64,000 bases of DNA from Aromatoleum buckelii. Lineage in GTDB: Bacteria; Pseudomonadota; Gammaproteobacteria; Burkholderiales; Rhodocyclaceae. Every line of letters starts with the position of its first letter. Within the stretch, counting starts at the first letter, position 1. Below, one piece after another: positions 55,507-64,000 of the stretch. A program made the translations under genes and the position numbers. The notes under the pieces are model-generated. The model was not told the DNA's origin, did not search any database, and was given only the letters and a program-made list of their open reading frames with translations. The stretch is from positions 372,001 to 436,000 of the forward strand of contig NZ_WTVH02000009.1 in NCBI RefSeq assembly GCF_012910785.2, given 5' to 3'.

Positions 55507-55546
55507 AACCCCCGCCGGCGCGCAAGCCCGGCGGGGGTTTGTTTTT
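55507..55546 (+). terminator. Attenuator terminator upstream of ilvB
   Basis: AACCCCCGCCGG (55507-55518) pairs with CCGGCGGGGGTT (55528-55539), 12 bp, 9-nt loop, then TGTTTTTG. Located between the leader peptide and ilvB. Confidence 0.88.
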
Positions 55547-55591
55547 GTTCCGCCGGTTCATGTCGCCGAATACGAACCGAAGGAGATCACC

Positions 55592-57259
55592 ATGATCCAG
55601 ATGACCGGCGCCGAACTGATCCTGCGCTTGCTTGAACGGCAGGGCATACGCACCGTTGCCGGTATTCCTGGCGGAGCGATCCTGCCGCTCTACGATGCGC
55701 TGTCGGGTAGCAAACTCATTCGCCACGTGCTTGCCCGTCATGAACAGGGAGCCGGGTTCATCGCCCAAGGGATGGCCAGGGTGTCCGGCCGTCCGGAAGT
55801 GTGCTTCGCGTCGAGCGGCCCCGGTGCCACCAACCTCGTCACGGCGATCGCCGATGCGCATCTGGACTCGATTCCGATGGTGGCGATCACCGGGCAGGTG
55901 CCGCTTTCGATGATCGGCACCGACGCCTTCCAGGAAGCCGACATCTACGGCATGACGGTGCCGGTCACGAAGCATAATTTCCTCGTGCGCTCGGCTGCCG
56001 AATTGCTGCAGGTTATTCCCGACGCGTTTCGCCTCGCGATGTCTGGGCGGCCCGGTCCGGTGCTCATCGACATCCCGAAGGATGTGCAGACCCAGGTCGT
56101 GAGCTTCGATGCGTTTCCGCTGCCGGCCATACCGGATGCCGCGCCGGCAGGCGATCCGGACGCTATCGAAGAGGCGGCACGACTCATCAACGCTGCGGAA
56201 CGCCCGGTGCTGTATGTCGGCGGCGGGGCGGTTCATTCCGGTGCGGCGCAGCAAATCGTCGCGCTCGCCGAGCGGGCCGGCTTGCCGACCACGATGACGC
56301 TGATGGCGCTGGGCGTGATGCCGATCGACCACCCGCTTTCGCTCGGCATGCTGGGGATGCACGGCGCGCGCCACACGAATTTCATCCTCGAGGAATCGGA
56401 TCTGCTGGTCTGCGTGGGGGCGCGCTTCGACGACCGGGCGATCGGCAAGGCGGCGCAATTCTGCCCGCGAGCGAAGATCGTGCATATCGACATCGATCCG
56501 TCCGAACTGCACAAGATCAGGAACGCGCATGTCGCGATTAACGGAGATGTCGGCGCGGTTCTCGATGCGCTGTTGCCGCGGGTGAACGTCAGGCTGCGCA
56601 AGCGCTGGCTGTCCCACGTCGGCAGCCTCAAAAGCCGCTTTCCGCTGCACCTGCCCGGGCTCGACGATCCGCGCAGCCATTATGGTCTCGTCCAGGCGGT
56701 GGCCAGCGTGGTGGGCGATGAGGCAGTGGTCACCACCGACGTCGGGCAGCACCAGATGTGGGCCGCTCAGGCTTATCCGTTCCGCCGGCCGCGTCAGTGG
56801 CTGACCTCGGGCGGGTTCGGGACGATGGGATTCGGCTTGCCGGTGGCGATCGGAGCGGCGCTGGCGGTGCCCGCGCGAACGGTCGTGTGCTTCACCGGTG
56901 ATGGCAGCTTCAAGATGAACATCCAGGAGCTCGCGACGCTCGCCGAAGAGGGACTCAACGTGAAGATCGTGCTGATGAACAACAACTCGCTCGGGCTGGT
57001 GTATCAGCAGCAGAGCCTGTTCTACGGTAAACGGGTGTTCGCATCGAAGTACCGGGGCGCACCGGATTTTCTGAAAATTGCCGAGGGTTTCGGCATCGGC
57101 GGCGTCGATCTCGATACGGCCCAGAACCCGCGCGCGGCGCTGGTCCAGGCGCTTAGTGGCCCGGGGCCGTGCCTGATCCACGCATCGATCGACCGCGAGG
57201 AGTTCGTCTATCCGATGGTGCCTCCCGGCGGTGCGAACACCGAAATGATCGGAGGCTGA
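55592..57259 (+). CDS. ilvB: Acetolactate synthase, large subunit
   Basis: ThDP-, FAD- and Mg-dependent condensation of pyruvate (with pyruvate or 2-oxobutyrate), first step of branched-chain amino acid synthesis. 555 residues: catalytic glutamate Glu51 in ARHEQGAGFIAQG, central FAD domain with FVEESD-like FILEESDLLVCVGARFDDR, ThDP motif CFTGDGSFKMNIQELATL followed by NNNSLGLVYQQ. ATG at 55592 after AAGGAG. Controlled by the upstream leader/attenuator; pairs with the small subunit 1 bp downstream. Confidence 0.94.
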   Translation: MIQMTGAELILRLLERQGIRTVAGIPGGAILPLYDALSGSKLIRHVLARHEQGAGFIAQGMARVSGRPEVCFASSGPGATNLVTAIADAHLDSIPMVAITGQVPLSMIGTDAFQEADIYGMTVPVTKHNFLVRSAAELLQVIPDAFRLAMSGRPGPVLIDIPKDVQTQVVSFDAFPLPAIPDAAPAGDPDAIEEAARLINAAERPVLYVGGGAVHSGAAQQIVALAERAGLPTTMTLMALGVMPIDHPLSLGMLGMHGARHTNFILEESDLLVCVGARFDDRAIGKAAQFCPRAKIVHIDIDPSELHKIRNAHVAINGDVGAVLDALLPRVNVRLRKRWLSHVGSLKSRFPLHLPGLDDPRSHYGLVQAVASVVGDEAVVTTDVGQHQMWAAQAYPFRRPRQWLTSGGFGTMGFGLPVAIGAALAVPARTVVCFTGDGSFKMNIQELATLAEEGLNVKIVLMNNNSLGLVYQQQSLFYGKRVFASKYRGAPDFLKIAEGFGIGGVDLDTAQNPRAALVQALSGPGPCLIHASIDREEFVYPMVPPGGANTEMIGG

Positions 57260-57260
57260 C

Positions 57261-57575
57261 ATGATCGAACAAGTTGCCGACCCTCTGCAGGAATCCGGCT
57301 TCGCCAAAGTCGTGCTGGAACTCGAAGTCAACAATCACCCCGGCGTGATGAGCCACATCTGCAACCTGTTTGCTCGTCGTGCGTTCAACGTCGAAGGCAT
57401 CTTGTGCATGCCGATGTCCGACCCGCGCCGTAGCCGCATCTGGCTGCTGGTGTTCGAGGACCAGCGGCTGGAGCAAATGGTGCTGCAGGTGGAGAAGCTC
57501 GTCGATGTCTTGTCGGTGCGCCGGCACGGGGCGGAGCATGAAGTGTTCGAACGGTTGGAGAAATTTTTCTACTGA
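57261..57575 (+). CDS. ilvN: Acetolactate synthase, small (regulatory) subunit, short type
   Basis: ACT-domain subunit that gives valine feedback control. 104 residues, close to E. coli IlvN (96) and far below IlvH (about 160), so the C-terminal domain is absent. The ACT core VVLELEVNNHPGVMSHICNLFARRAFNVEGI is clear. ATG at 57261, one base after the ilvB stop. The ilvBN plus Val/Leu leader set resembles the enterobacterial isozyme I. Confidence 0.9.
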   Translation: MIEQVADPLQESGFAKVVLELEVNNHPGVMSHICNLFARRAFNVEGILCMPMSDPRRSRIWLLVFEDQRLEQMVLQVEKLVDVLSVRRHGAEHEVFERLEKFFY

Positions 57576-57700
57576 GTACCGCGCGAGGTTGCGAACGGGC
57601 TGCGAAGCGAGGAGAGCGGCCCGGACGAGACCCGGAGGGTGTCCTGAAGCGCTGTGCTAAACTCGGCGCGTCTCCACTCCTCGTCTGAAATCGCGATTCG

Positions 57701-58834
57701 ATGTCCGGCAATAGCTTAGGCAAACTCTTTTGCGTCACTTCGTTCGGTGAATCCCACGGTCCGGCGATCGGGTGCGTCGTGGACGGGTGTCCGCCGGGCA
57801 TGGCGATTTCGACGCAGGAGATCCAGATCGAGCTCGACCGGCGCAAACCCGGCACGTCGCGGCACGTCACGCAGCGGCGCGAACCGGACGAAGTGGAGAT
57901 TCTGTCGGGCGTGTTCGAGGGCGTTACGACCGGCACCCCGATTGCGCTGCTGATTCGCAATCAGGACCAGCGCTCACGGGATTACGGCAACATCGCCGAG
58001 ACGTTTCGCCCCGGCCATGCCGATTATGCGTACTGGCAGAAATACGGGATTCGCGATCACCGCGGCGGCGGCCGCTCGTCGGCGCGCGAGACGGCGGTGC
58101 GTGTCGCAGCGGGTGCGATCGCACGCAAGTGGCTGAACCAGCAGCACGGAATCATCATCCGCGGCTTCATGTCGCAGCTCGGACCGATCGAGATCCCGTT
58201 CGTCGACTGGGATGAAGTCGGGCGCAACCCGTTCTTCGCCCCCAACACGTCGATCGTGCCGGCGCTCGAAGACTACATGGACGAACTGCGCAAATCCGGC
58301 GACTCGGTCGGCGCGCGCATCGCTGTCGTGGCCAGCGGCGTGCCGGTGGGCTGGGGGGAGCCGGTGTACGACCGGCTCGATGCGGATATCGCCTACGCGA
58401 TGATGGGCATCAACGCGGTGAAAGGCGTCGAAATCGGCGCCGGTTTTTCCAGCGTTGCGCAGCGCGGCACCGAACATTCCGATGAAATGACCCCCGAAGG
58501 CTTCCTCTCGAACAATGCGGGGGGAGTTCTGGGCGGCATTTCGACGGGGCAGGACATCATCGTGAGCATGGCGGTGAAGCCGACCTCGAGCATTCGGCTC
58601 GATCGCCGCTCGATAGACAAGCGGGGCGACGCGGTCGTTATCAATACCCATGGTCGTCACGACCCGTGCGTCGGCATCCGCGCGACCCCGATCGCCGAAG
58701 CGATGCTCGCGATCGTGTTGATGGATCACGCGCTGCGTCATCGCGCCCAGTGTGGCGACGTTTCCTGCGCGACGCCGAAGCTCGCCCGGCTCGCGCCGTC
58801 CGGCGTGCAGCGCGTTCCCGCGCCTCCGCGCTGA
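57701..58834 (+). CDS. aroC: Chorismate synthase
   Basis: FMN-dependent last step to chorismate. 377 residues: [19 protein letters not shown] near the start, [36 protein letters not shown] in the middle, and [20 protein letters not shown]. The tail beyond [10 protein letters not shown] is slightly longer than usual. ATG at 57701. The MFS gene follows in the same direction. Confidence 0.96.
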   Translation: MSGNSLGKLFCVTSFGESHGPAIGCVVDGCPPGMAISTQEIQIELDRRKPGTSRHVTQRREPDEVEILSGVFEGVTTGTPIALLIRNQDQRSRDYGNIAETFRPGHADYAYWQKYGIRDHRGGGRSSARETAVRVAAGAIARKWLNQQHGIIIRGFMSQLGPIEIPFVDWDEVGRNPFFAPNTSIVPALEDYMDELRKSGDSVGARIAVVASGVPVGWGEPVYDRLDADIAYAMMGINAVKGVEIGAGFSSVAQRGTEHSDEMTPEGFLSNNAGGVLGGISTGQDIIVSMAVKPTSSIRLDRRSIDKRGDAVVINTHGRHDPCVGIRATPIAEAMLAIVLMDHALRHRAQCGDVSCATPKLARLAPSGVQRVPAPPR

Positions 58835-58918
58835 CGGGTTTGCCGTTCGTTGGGGCGCCGGCCGTGCGTCAGGCACTGTCTGCCGCGTCCCGCCAGCGCC
58901 GCGGCTAGGACGCCATCC

Positions 58919-60079
58919 GTGCTGCCGTACTGGCGCCTGTCCGCCTATTACTTTTTCTATTTTGCGTTCGTCGGCGCCTTTTCGCCGTACTTCACGCTCT
59001 ATCTCCAGTCGATCTCGCTCTCTGCAGCCGACATCGCGATCCTGATGTCGCTGATGCAGGTGATGCGCGTGATCGCGCCCAACATCTGGGGCTGGCTCGC
59101 CGAGCATGCCGGACGACGCCTGTGCATCATCAGGCTATCGGCGATCGCCAGCCTCGCCGGATTCTGCGTCTTTTTCGTGACGACGCGCTTCGACGGGCTG
59201 TTGATCGCGATGGCGTTGATGGCTTTCTTCTGGAGCGCGGCGCTGCCGTTGGTCGAGAGCCTGACGTTCGCGCATCTCGGGTCCCAGGCAAGCCGTTATG
59301 GCAGCGTCAGGGTGTGGGGATCGATCGGGTTCATCGTCGCGGTGCTCGGCATCGGTTACCTGCTCGATTTCCTGCCGCTCGATTCACTGCTGTGGATAAC
59401 GGCGCTGGTGCTCGGGGGCATCGCACTGTGCGCACTCACGCTGCCCGAAGCCCGCGTCCCAGTGCCGCACTGCGAGACCGCGCGCTTGCGCGATACGCTG
59501 CGCCGGCCCGAAGTGCAGGCCCTTTTCGGCGCCTGCTTCTTCATGTCGGCCGCGCACGGCGCACTGTATGTGTTCTATTCGATCTATCTTGTCGATCACG
59601 GCTACAGCAAGGCCCTCGTCGGCTGGATGTGGACGCTCGGCGTGCTCGCCGAGATCGGGGTGTTCATGCTGATGCCGCGCATCGCCCGGTCGTTTTCGAT
59701 GCGCACCATCCTGGTTTTCGCTTTCGCCTGCGCGGTGCTGCGCTTCGCGCTGATCGGCTGGGGAGTCGAGTCGCTGCCCGCCCTCGTGTTCGCGCAGCTG
59801 CTCCACGGCGCGACCTTCGGTGCCTATCATGCCGCAGCCATCGCCACGGTGAACCTCTGGTTCCCCGGCAAGCTCCAATCGAAAGGGCAGGCGTTGTATG
59901 GAAGCATTTCCTTCGGTGCCGGTGGCATGCTCGGCGGGCTGCTGAGCGGTTTTACGTGGGAAACGATCGGGCCGGCCTGGACGTATACTTTCGGCTCCGG
60001 CTTTGCCCTGGGCGGCCTGCTGTGGTTGTTGCGGGGGTGGCGCCCGGGGCTGGAAACGATCAAAGGAGAGGCAGCGTGA
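58919..60079 (+). CDS. MFS transporter (HcaT / 3-phenylpropionate permease-like)
   Basis: Inner-membrane transporter, 386 residues, 12 predicted helices. The start of the first helix is LPYWRLSAYYFFYFAFVGAF; GSIGFIVAVLGIGYLL and GWMWTLGVLAEIGVFML are typical of the MFS_1-like family that includes the phenylpropionate and nucleoside-type permeases. Start chosen at the GTG at 58919 with AGGA eight bases upstream; an in-frame GTG at 58850 adds 23 unlikely residues. Substrate unknown. The stop overlaps the next gene (GTGA). Confidence 0.85.
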   Translation: MLPYWRLSAYYFFYFAFVGAFSPYFTLYLQSISLSAADIAILMSLMQVMRVIAPNIWGWLAEHAGRRLCIIRLSAIASLAGFCVFFVTTRFDGLLIAMALMAFFWSAALPLVESLTFAHLGSQASRYGSVRVWGSIGFIVAVLGIGYLLDFLPLDSLLWITALVLGGIALCALTLPEARVPVPHCETARLRDTLRRPEVQALFGACFFMSAAHGALYVFYSIYLVDHGYSKALVGWMWTLGVLAEIGVFMLMPRIARSFSMRTILVFAFACAVLRFALIGWGVESLPALVFAQLLHGATFGAYHAAAIATVNLWFPGKLQSKGQALYGSISFGAGGMLGGLLSGFTWETIGPAWTYTFGSGFALGGLLWLLRGWRPGLETIKGEAA

Positions 60080-60891
60080 AAAACGGATTGAGGCATTGCA
60101 TCGCGGCACTGATCGCCGGCTTTATCGCAGTGGGATGTCAGACGGTGCAAACCACGCGCGGCGGGACGGTCGGCGTGGAGCGCGGGCAGATGATGATGGT
60201 CTCTGCCGAGGAAGTGGAGCAGGCGTCGAGCAAGCAATACGCCGAGGTGCTGGCCGAGGCGCGCAAGAAGAACGCGCTCAATCGCGATCCGCGGCAGGTG
60301 GCGAGAGTCCGTGCGATCGCCAGTCGGCTGATTTCGCAGGCGACGGCATTCCGCCCGGATACCGGCGACTGGCAGTGGGAGGTCAATGTGCTCAGTTCCG
60401 ACCAGCTCAATGCATGGTGCATGGCCGGCGGCAAAATGGCGATCTACTCGGGGCTGATAGAGCAGCTCCAGCTGAGCGACGACGAAATCGCGGCGGTGAT
60501 GGGACACGAGATCGCGCACGCGCTGCGCGAGCATTCGCGCGAGCAGGTTTCGAAAGCGATGGCGACCGGTCTGGGCATTTCCGTCGCCGGAGCCTTGCTG
60601 GGCGTCGGCGAAGTCGGACAGGACCTGATGGGCATGGTGGCCAAGGTGACTTTCGAACTGCCCAATTCGCGCCTGCACGAAGTCGAGGCGGACCGTATCG
60701 GCGTCGAACTCGCTGCGCGCGCCGGCTACGATCCGCGCGCCGCGGTGGGCCTGTGGGACAAGATGGCGTCGCGCGCAAGCGGTTCGCCTCCGCAATGGCT
60801 GTCGACTCACCCCGCCCACGCAAACCGCCAGAAGGATCTGGCCGAATACGCAGCGCGGGTGATGCCGTTGTACGAAGCGGCCAAACGATGA
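60076..60891 (+). CDS. M48-family metallopeptidase, lipoprotein
   Basis: Envelope zinc protease resembling LoiP/YcaL. 271 residues: lipoprotein signal with Cys21 in FIAVGCQ; zinc motif HEIAH in [15 protein letters not shown] near residue 145; third ligand glutamate in [21 protein letters not shown]; ending [18 protein letters not shown] start at 60076 overlapping the transporter stop, with AAGGAGAG upstream. Likely protein quality control in the outer membrane. Confidence 0.9.
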   Translation: MKNGLRHCIAALIAGFIAVGCQTVQTTRGGTVGVERGQMMMVSAEEVEQASSKQYAEVLAEARKKNALNRDPRQVARVRAIASRLISQATAFRPDTGDWQWEVNVLSSDQLNAWCMAGGKMAIYSGLIEQLQLSDDEIAAVMGHEIAHALREHSREQVSKAMATGLGISVAGALLGVGEVGQDLMGMVAKVTFELPNSRLHEVEADRIGVELAARAGYDPRAAVGLWDKMASRASGSPPQWLSTHPAHANRQKDLAEYAARVMPLYEAAKR

Positions 60892-60973
60892 GGAAAGCCT
60901 TGCGGGCCGCGGCTATTCATGGTGTCTCCCCTGTGAAATAATCAATCCCTTTTCTTTCCACGGAATGCATGGG

Positions 60974-62383
60974 ATGGAAGCCCAAACCCTGTACGAAAAG
61001 CTCTGGTCCAGTCACGTCGTTCATCAGGAGGCGGACGGCACGGCGCTGATCTATATCGACCGCCACCTGATCCACGAGGTGACCAGCCCGCAGGCCTTCG
61101 AAGGCCTGAAGCTTGCCGGGCGCAAGCCGTGGCGCGTCAGTTCGATCGTCGCGACGGCCGATCACAACACGCCGACCGACCACTGGGAACGAGGCATTCT
61201 CGATCCCGTCTCGCGCCAACAGGTCGAAACGCTCGACGCGAACATCCGCGAAGTGGGCGCGCTGGCCTACTTTCCTTTCAGGGACGCGCGCCAGGGCATC
61301 GTCCATGTGATCGGGCCCGAGAACGGCGCAACGCTCCCCGGCATGACGGTCGTGTGCGGCGACTCCCACACGTCGACGCACGGCGCCTTCGCCTGTCTCG
61401 CGCATGGAATGGGGACTTCGGAAGTCGAGCACGTGCTCGCGACGCAGTGCCTGTTGCAGAAGCGTTCGAAGACGATGCTGGTCCGGGTGGACGGCGAACT
61501 GGGCCGCGGCGTATCGGCGAAAGACATCGCGCTCGCGATCATCGGTCGCATCGGTACCGCGGGCGGAACCGGCTACGCGATCGAGTTCGGCGGCAGCGCG
61601 ATCCGCGCGCTGTCGATGGAAGGGCGGATGACGATCTGCAACATGGCGATCGAAGCGGGCGCACGTGCCGGTCTGGTCGCGGTCGACCAGACGACGATCG
61701 ACTACCTGCGCGACAAGCCGCTTGCGCCGAAAGGCGAGGCGTGGGATCAGGCGGTCGATTACTGGCGCACGCTGAAAACGGACGATGGCGCGAAATTCGA
61801 CAAGACCGTCGAACTCGACGCCGCGCAGATCCAGCCGCAAGTCACGTGGGGGACTTCGCCGGAGATGGTCGAGACGGTTTCGGGGCGCGTACCCGATCCA
61901 GCAGGCATCGGCGATCCGGTCAGGCGCGAAGGAATCGAGCGCGCGCTGAAATACATGGGTCTCGCGCCGAACACGCCGATCAGCGAGATTCCCGTCGATC
62001 AGGTGTTCATCGGTTCCTGTACCAATTCCCGCATCGAGGACCTGCGTGAAGCGGCGTCGGTCGCGAAGGGACGCAGCAAGGCGCCGAGCGTCAAGCGCGT
62101 GCTGGTCGTGCCCGGTTCGGGTCTGGTCAAGCGCCAGGCCGAGGCCGAGGGATTGCACGAGGTGTTCCTCGCTGCCGGATTCGAGTGGCGCGAGCCGGGG
62201 TGTTCGATGTGCCTCGCGATGAATGCCGACCGGCTCGAGCCGGGCGAACACTGCGCGTCGACGTCGAACCGCAACTTCGAGGGCCGGCAGGGCGCCGGCG
62301 GCCGGACGCATCTCGTCAGCCCGGCGATGGCTGCCGCGGCAGCGGTCACCGGCCATTTCATCGACGTGCGCGAACTCGCGTGA
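60974..62383 (+). CDS. leuC: 3-isopropylmalate dehydratase, large subunit
   Basis: 4Fe-4S isomerase in leucine synthesis. 469 residues from the ATG at 60974 (an ATG at 60965 adds three). Cluster cysteines: one in [15 protein letters not shown] and the C-x2-C in [30 protein letters not shown] and [18 protein letters not shown] are further signatures. leuD follows after 67 bp. Confidence 0.96.
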   Translation: MEAQTLYEKLWSSHVVHQEADGTALIYIDRHLIHEVTSPQAFEGLKLAGRKPWRVSSIVATADHNTPTDHWERGILDPVSRQQVETLDANIREVGALAYFPFRDARQGIVHVIGPENGATLPGMTVVCGDSHTSTHGAFACLAHGMGTSEVEHVLATQCLLQKRSKTMLVRVDGELGRGVSAKDIALAIIGRIGTAGGTGYAIEFGGSAIRALSMEGRMTICNMAIEAGARAGLVAVDQTTIDYLRDKPLAPKGEAWDQAVDYWRTLKTDDGAKFDKTVELDAAQIQPQVTWGTSPEMVETVSGRVPDPAGIGDPVRREGIERALKYMGLAPNTPISEIPVDQVFIGSCTNSRIEDLREAASVAKGRSKAPSVKRVLVVPGSGLVKRQAEAEGLHEVFLAAGFEWREPGCSMCLAMNADRLEPGEHCASTSNRNFEGRQGAGGRTHLVSPAMAAAAAVTGHFIDVRELA

Positions 62384-62450
62384 TCGCCGCCGTGGCGCAG
62401 GGTATGAATATTTCGAAAGGATGGCGAGCCCATCCAGAGGTGGTGAGACC

Positions 62451-63092
62451 ATGAAGCCGTTTACCGAACTCAACGGGCGCGTCGCCCCGCTCGATCGCGC
62501 GAACGTCGATACCGACGCGATCATCCCGAAGCAGTTCCTGAAGTCGATCAAGCGCAGCGGCTTCGGCCCGAACCTGTTCGACGAATGGCGCTACACGGAT
62601 CACGGAGAGCCCGGCCAGGATTGTGCGAACCGGCCGAAAAATCCGGACTTCGTGTTGAACCAGCCGCGCTACGAAGGAGCGCAGATACTGCTGACGCGCG
62701 ACAATTTCGGCTGCGGCAGTTCGCGCGAGCATGCCCCCTGGGCGCTCGAAGACTACGGCTTCCGGGTGTTGATCGGTCCGAGCTTCGCCGACATCTTCTT
62801 CAATAACTGCTTCAAGAACGGCCTGCTGCCGATCGTGCTGCCCGGGCCGGAAATCGATGAGCTGTTCCAACAGTGCGAGGCCACCGACGGGTATCGGCTC
62901 AAGGTCGATCTCGCGGCGCAGACAATCACCCGTCCCGACGGCAAAACGATCGCGTTCGACGTCGACCCGTTCCGCAAGGAATGCCTGCTCAACGGCTGGG
63001 ACGACATCGGCCTGACGCTGCGGCATGCGGACAAGATCCGCGCCTTCGAAGAGAAGCGCCGCGTCGATCATCCTTATTATTTTGTTGCCTGA
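62451..63092 (+). CDS. leuD: 3-isopropylmalate dehydratase, small subunit
   Basis: Small swivel-domain subunit. 213 residues with [36 protein letters not shown] and [20 protein letters not shown] at 62451 after AGAGG. leuB follows after 36 bp, completing leuCDB. Confidence 0.96.
   Translation: MKPFTELNGRVAPLDRANVDTDAIIPKQFLKSIKRSGFGPNLFDEWRYTDHGEPGQDCANRPKNPDFVLNQPRYEGAQILLTRDNFGCGSSREHAPWALEDYGFRVLIGPSFADIFFNNCFKNGLLPIVLPGPEIDELFQQCEATDGYRLKVDLAAQTITRPDGKTIAFDVDPFRKECLLNGWDDIGLTLRHADKIRAFEEKRRVDHPYYFVA

Positions 63093-64000
<908 letters not shown>

Overview
The window is GC-rich (mid-60s % by eye) and densely coded. It looks like the chromosome of a betaproteobacterium of the Azoarcus/Aromatoleum/Thauera group (Rhodocyclales). 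This rests on the combination of an acetone carboxylase operon, a class I PHA locus with PhaR, an FlhDC-type flagellar regulator and a 7Fe ferredoxin. The genus assignment is inference. I see no insertion sequence, prophage, CRISPR array or rRNA.

Layout. 1-3860: end of an acetoacetate-CoA ligase, guanine deaminase, HNH nuclease, zinc-ribbon Nudix hydrolase. 4122-14471: motility and chemotaxis block (flhDC, motAB, cheR, a receiver-less cheB, two cheV, cheY, cheZ, cheA, a DUF3135 gene) with two matching FliA-type promoter candidates. 14461-16705: transaldolase and cysteine synthase on the minus strand. 16706-23558: a Fap-like functional-amyloid export locus. Four forward genes (a Gly/Asn/Ser/Asp-rich secreted protein, two small exported proteins, a C39 peptidase) follow a textbook sigma-54 promoter. 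They converge on a minus-strand pair encoding a VpsR-type sigma-54 activator and a FapF-like outer-membrane barrel. 23559-35856: a 1.15-kb non-coding stretch, then the acetone operon acxABC - acyl-CoA synthetase - CoA-transferase AB, and its activator acxR. Both acxA and acxR have sigma-54 promoters, and the two share a 13-bp upstream motif at nearly the same distance.

36078-40333: mannose-1-P guanylyltransferase, bamD, rluD, pgeF and a small membrane protein. 40462-44768: phaC, phaB, phaB, phaR. 44824-48538: rimO, a patatin-like protein and a GlcD-type FAD oxidase. 48612-49346: a tRNA-Ala/Glu/Asp trio present twice as a perfect 312-bp duplication, each copy with its own promoter. 49584-55312: 3-hydroxybutyryl-CoA dehydrogenase, rho, trxA, fdxA, a CBS protein and fadD. 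55336-57575: ilvBN behind a Val/Leu-rich leader peptide and attenuator. 57701-64000: aroC, an MFS transporter, an M48 lipoprotein peptidase, leuC, leuD and a truncated leuB.

How it fits together. Acetone is carboxylated to acetoacetate, which can be activated by up to three systems encoded here. The resulting acetoacetyl-CoA can be cleaved or diverted through PhaB/PhaC into polyhydroxybutyrate; 3-hydroxybutyryl-CoA dehydrogenase acts on the same C4 pool. The most unusual parts are the amyloid-like locus with its sigma-54/VpsR control, the shared upstream motif of the two acx promoters, and the tRNA duplication whose edges coincide with the mature tRNA ends.
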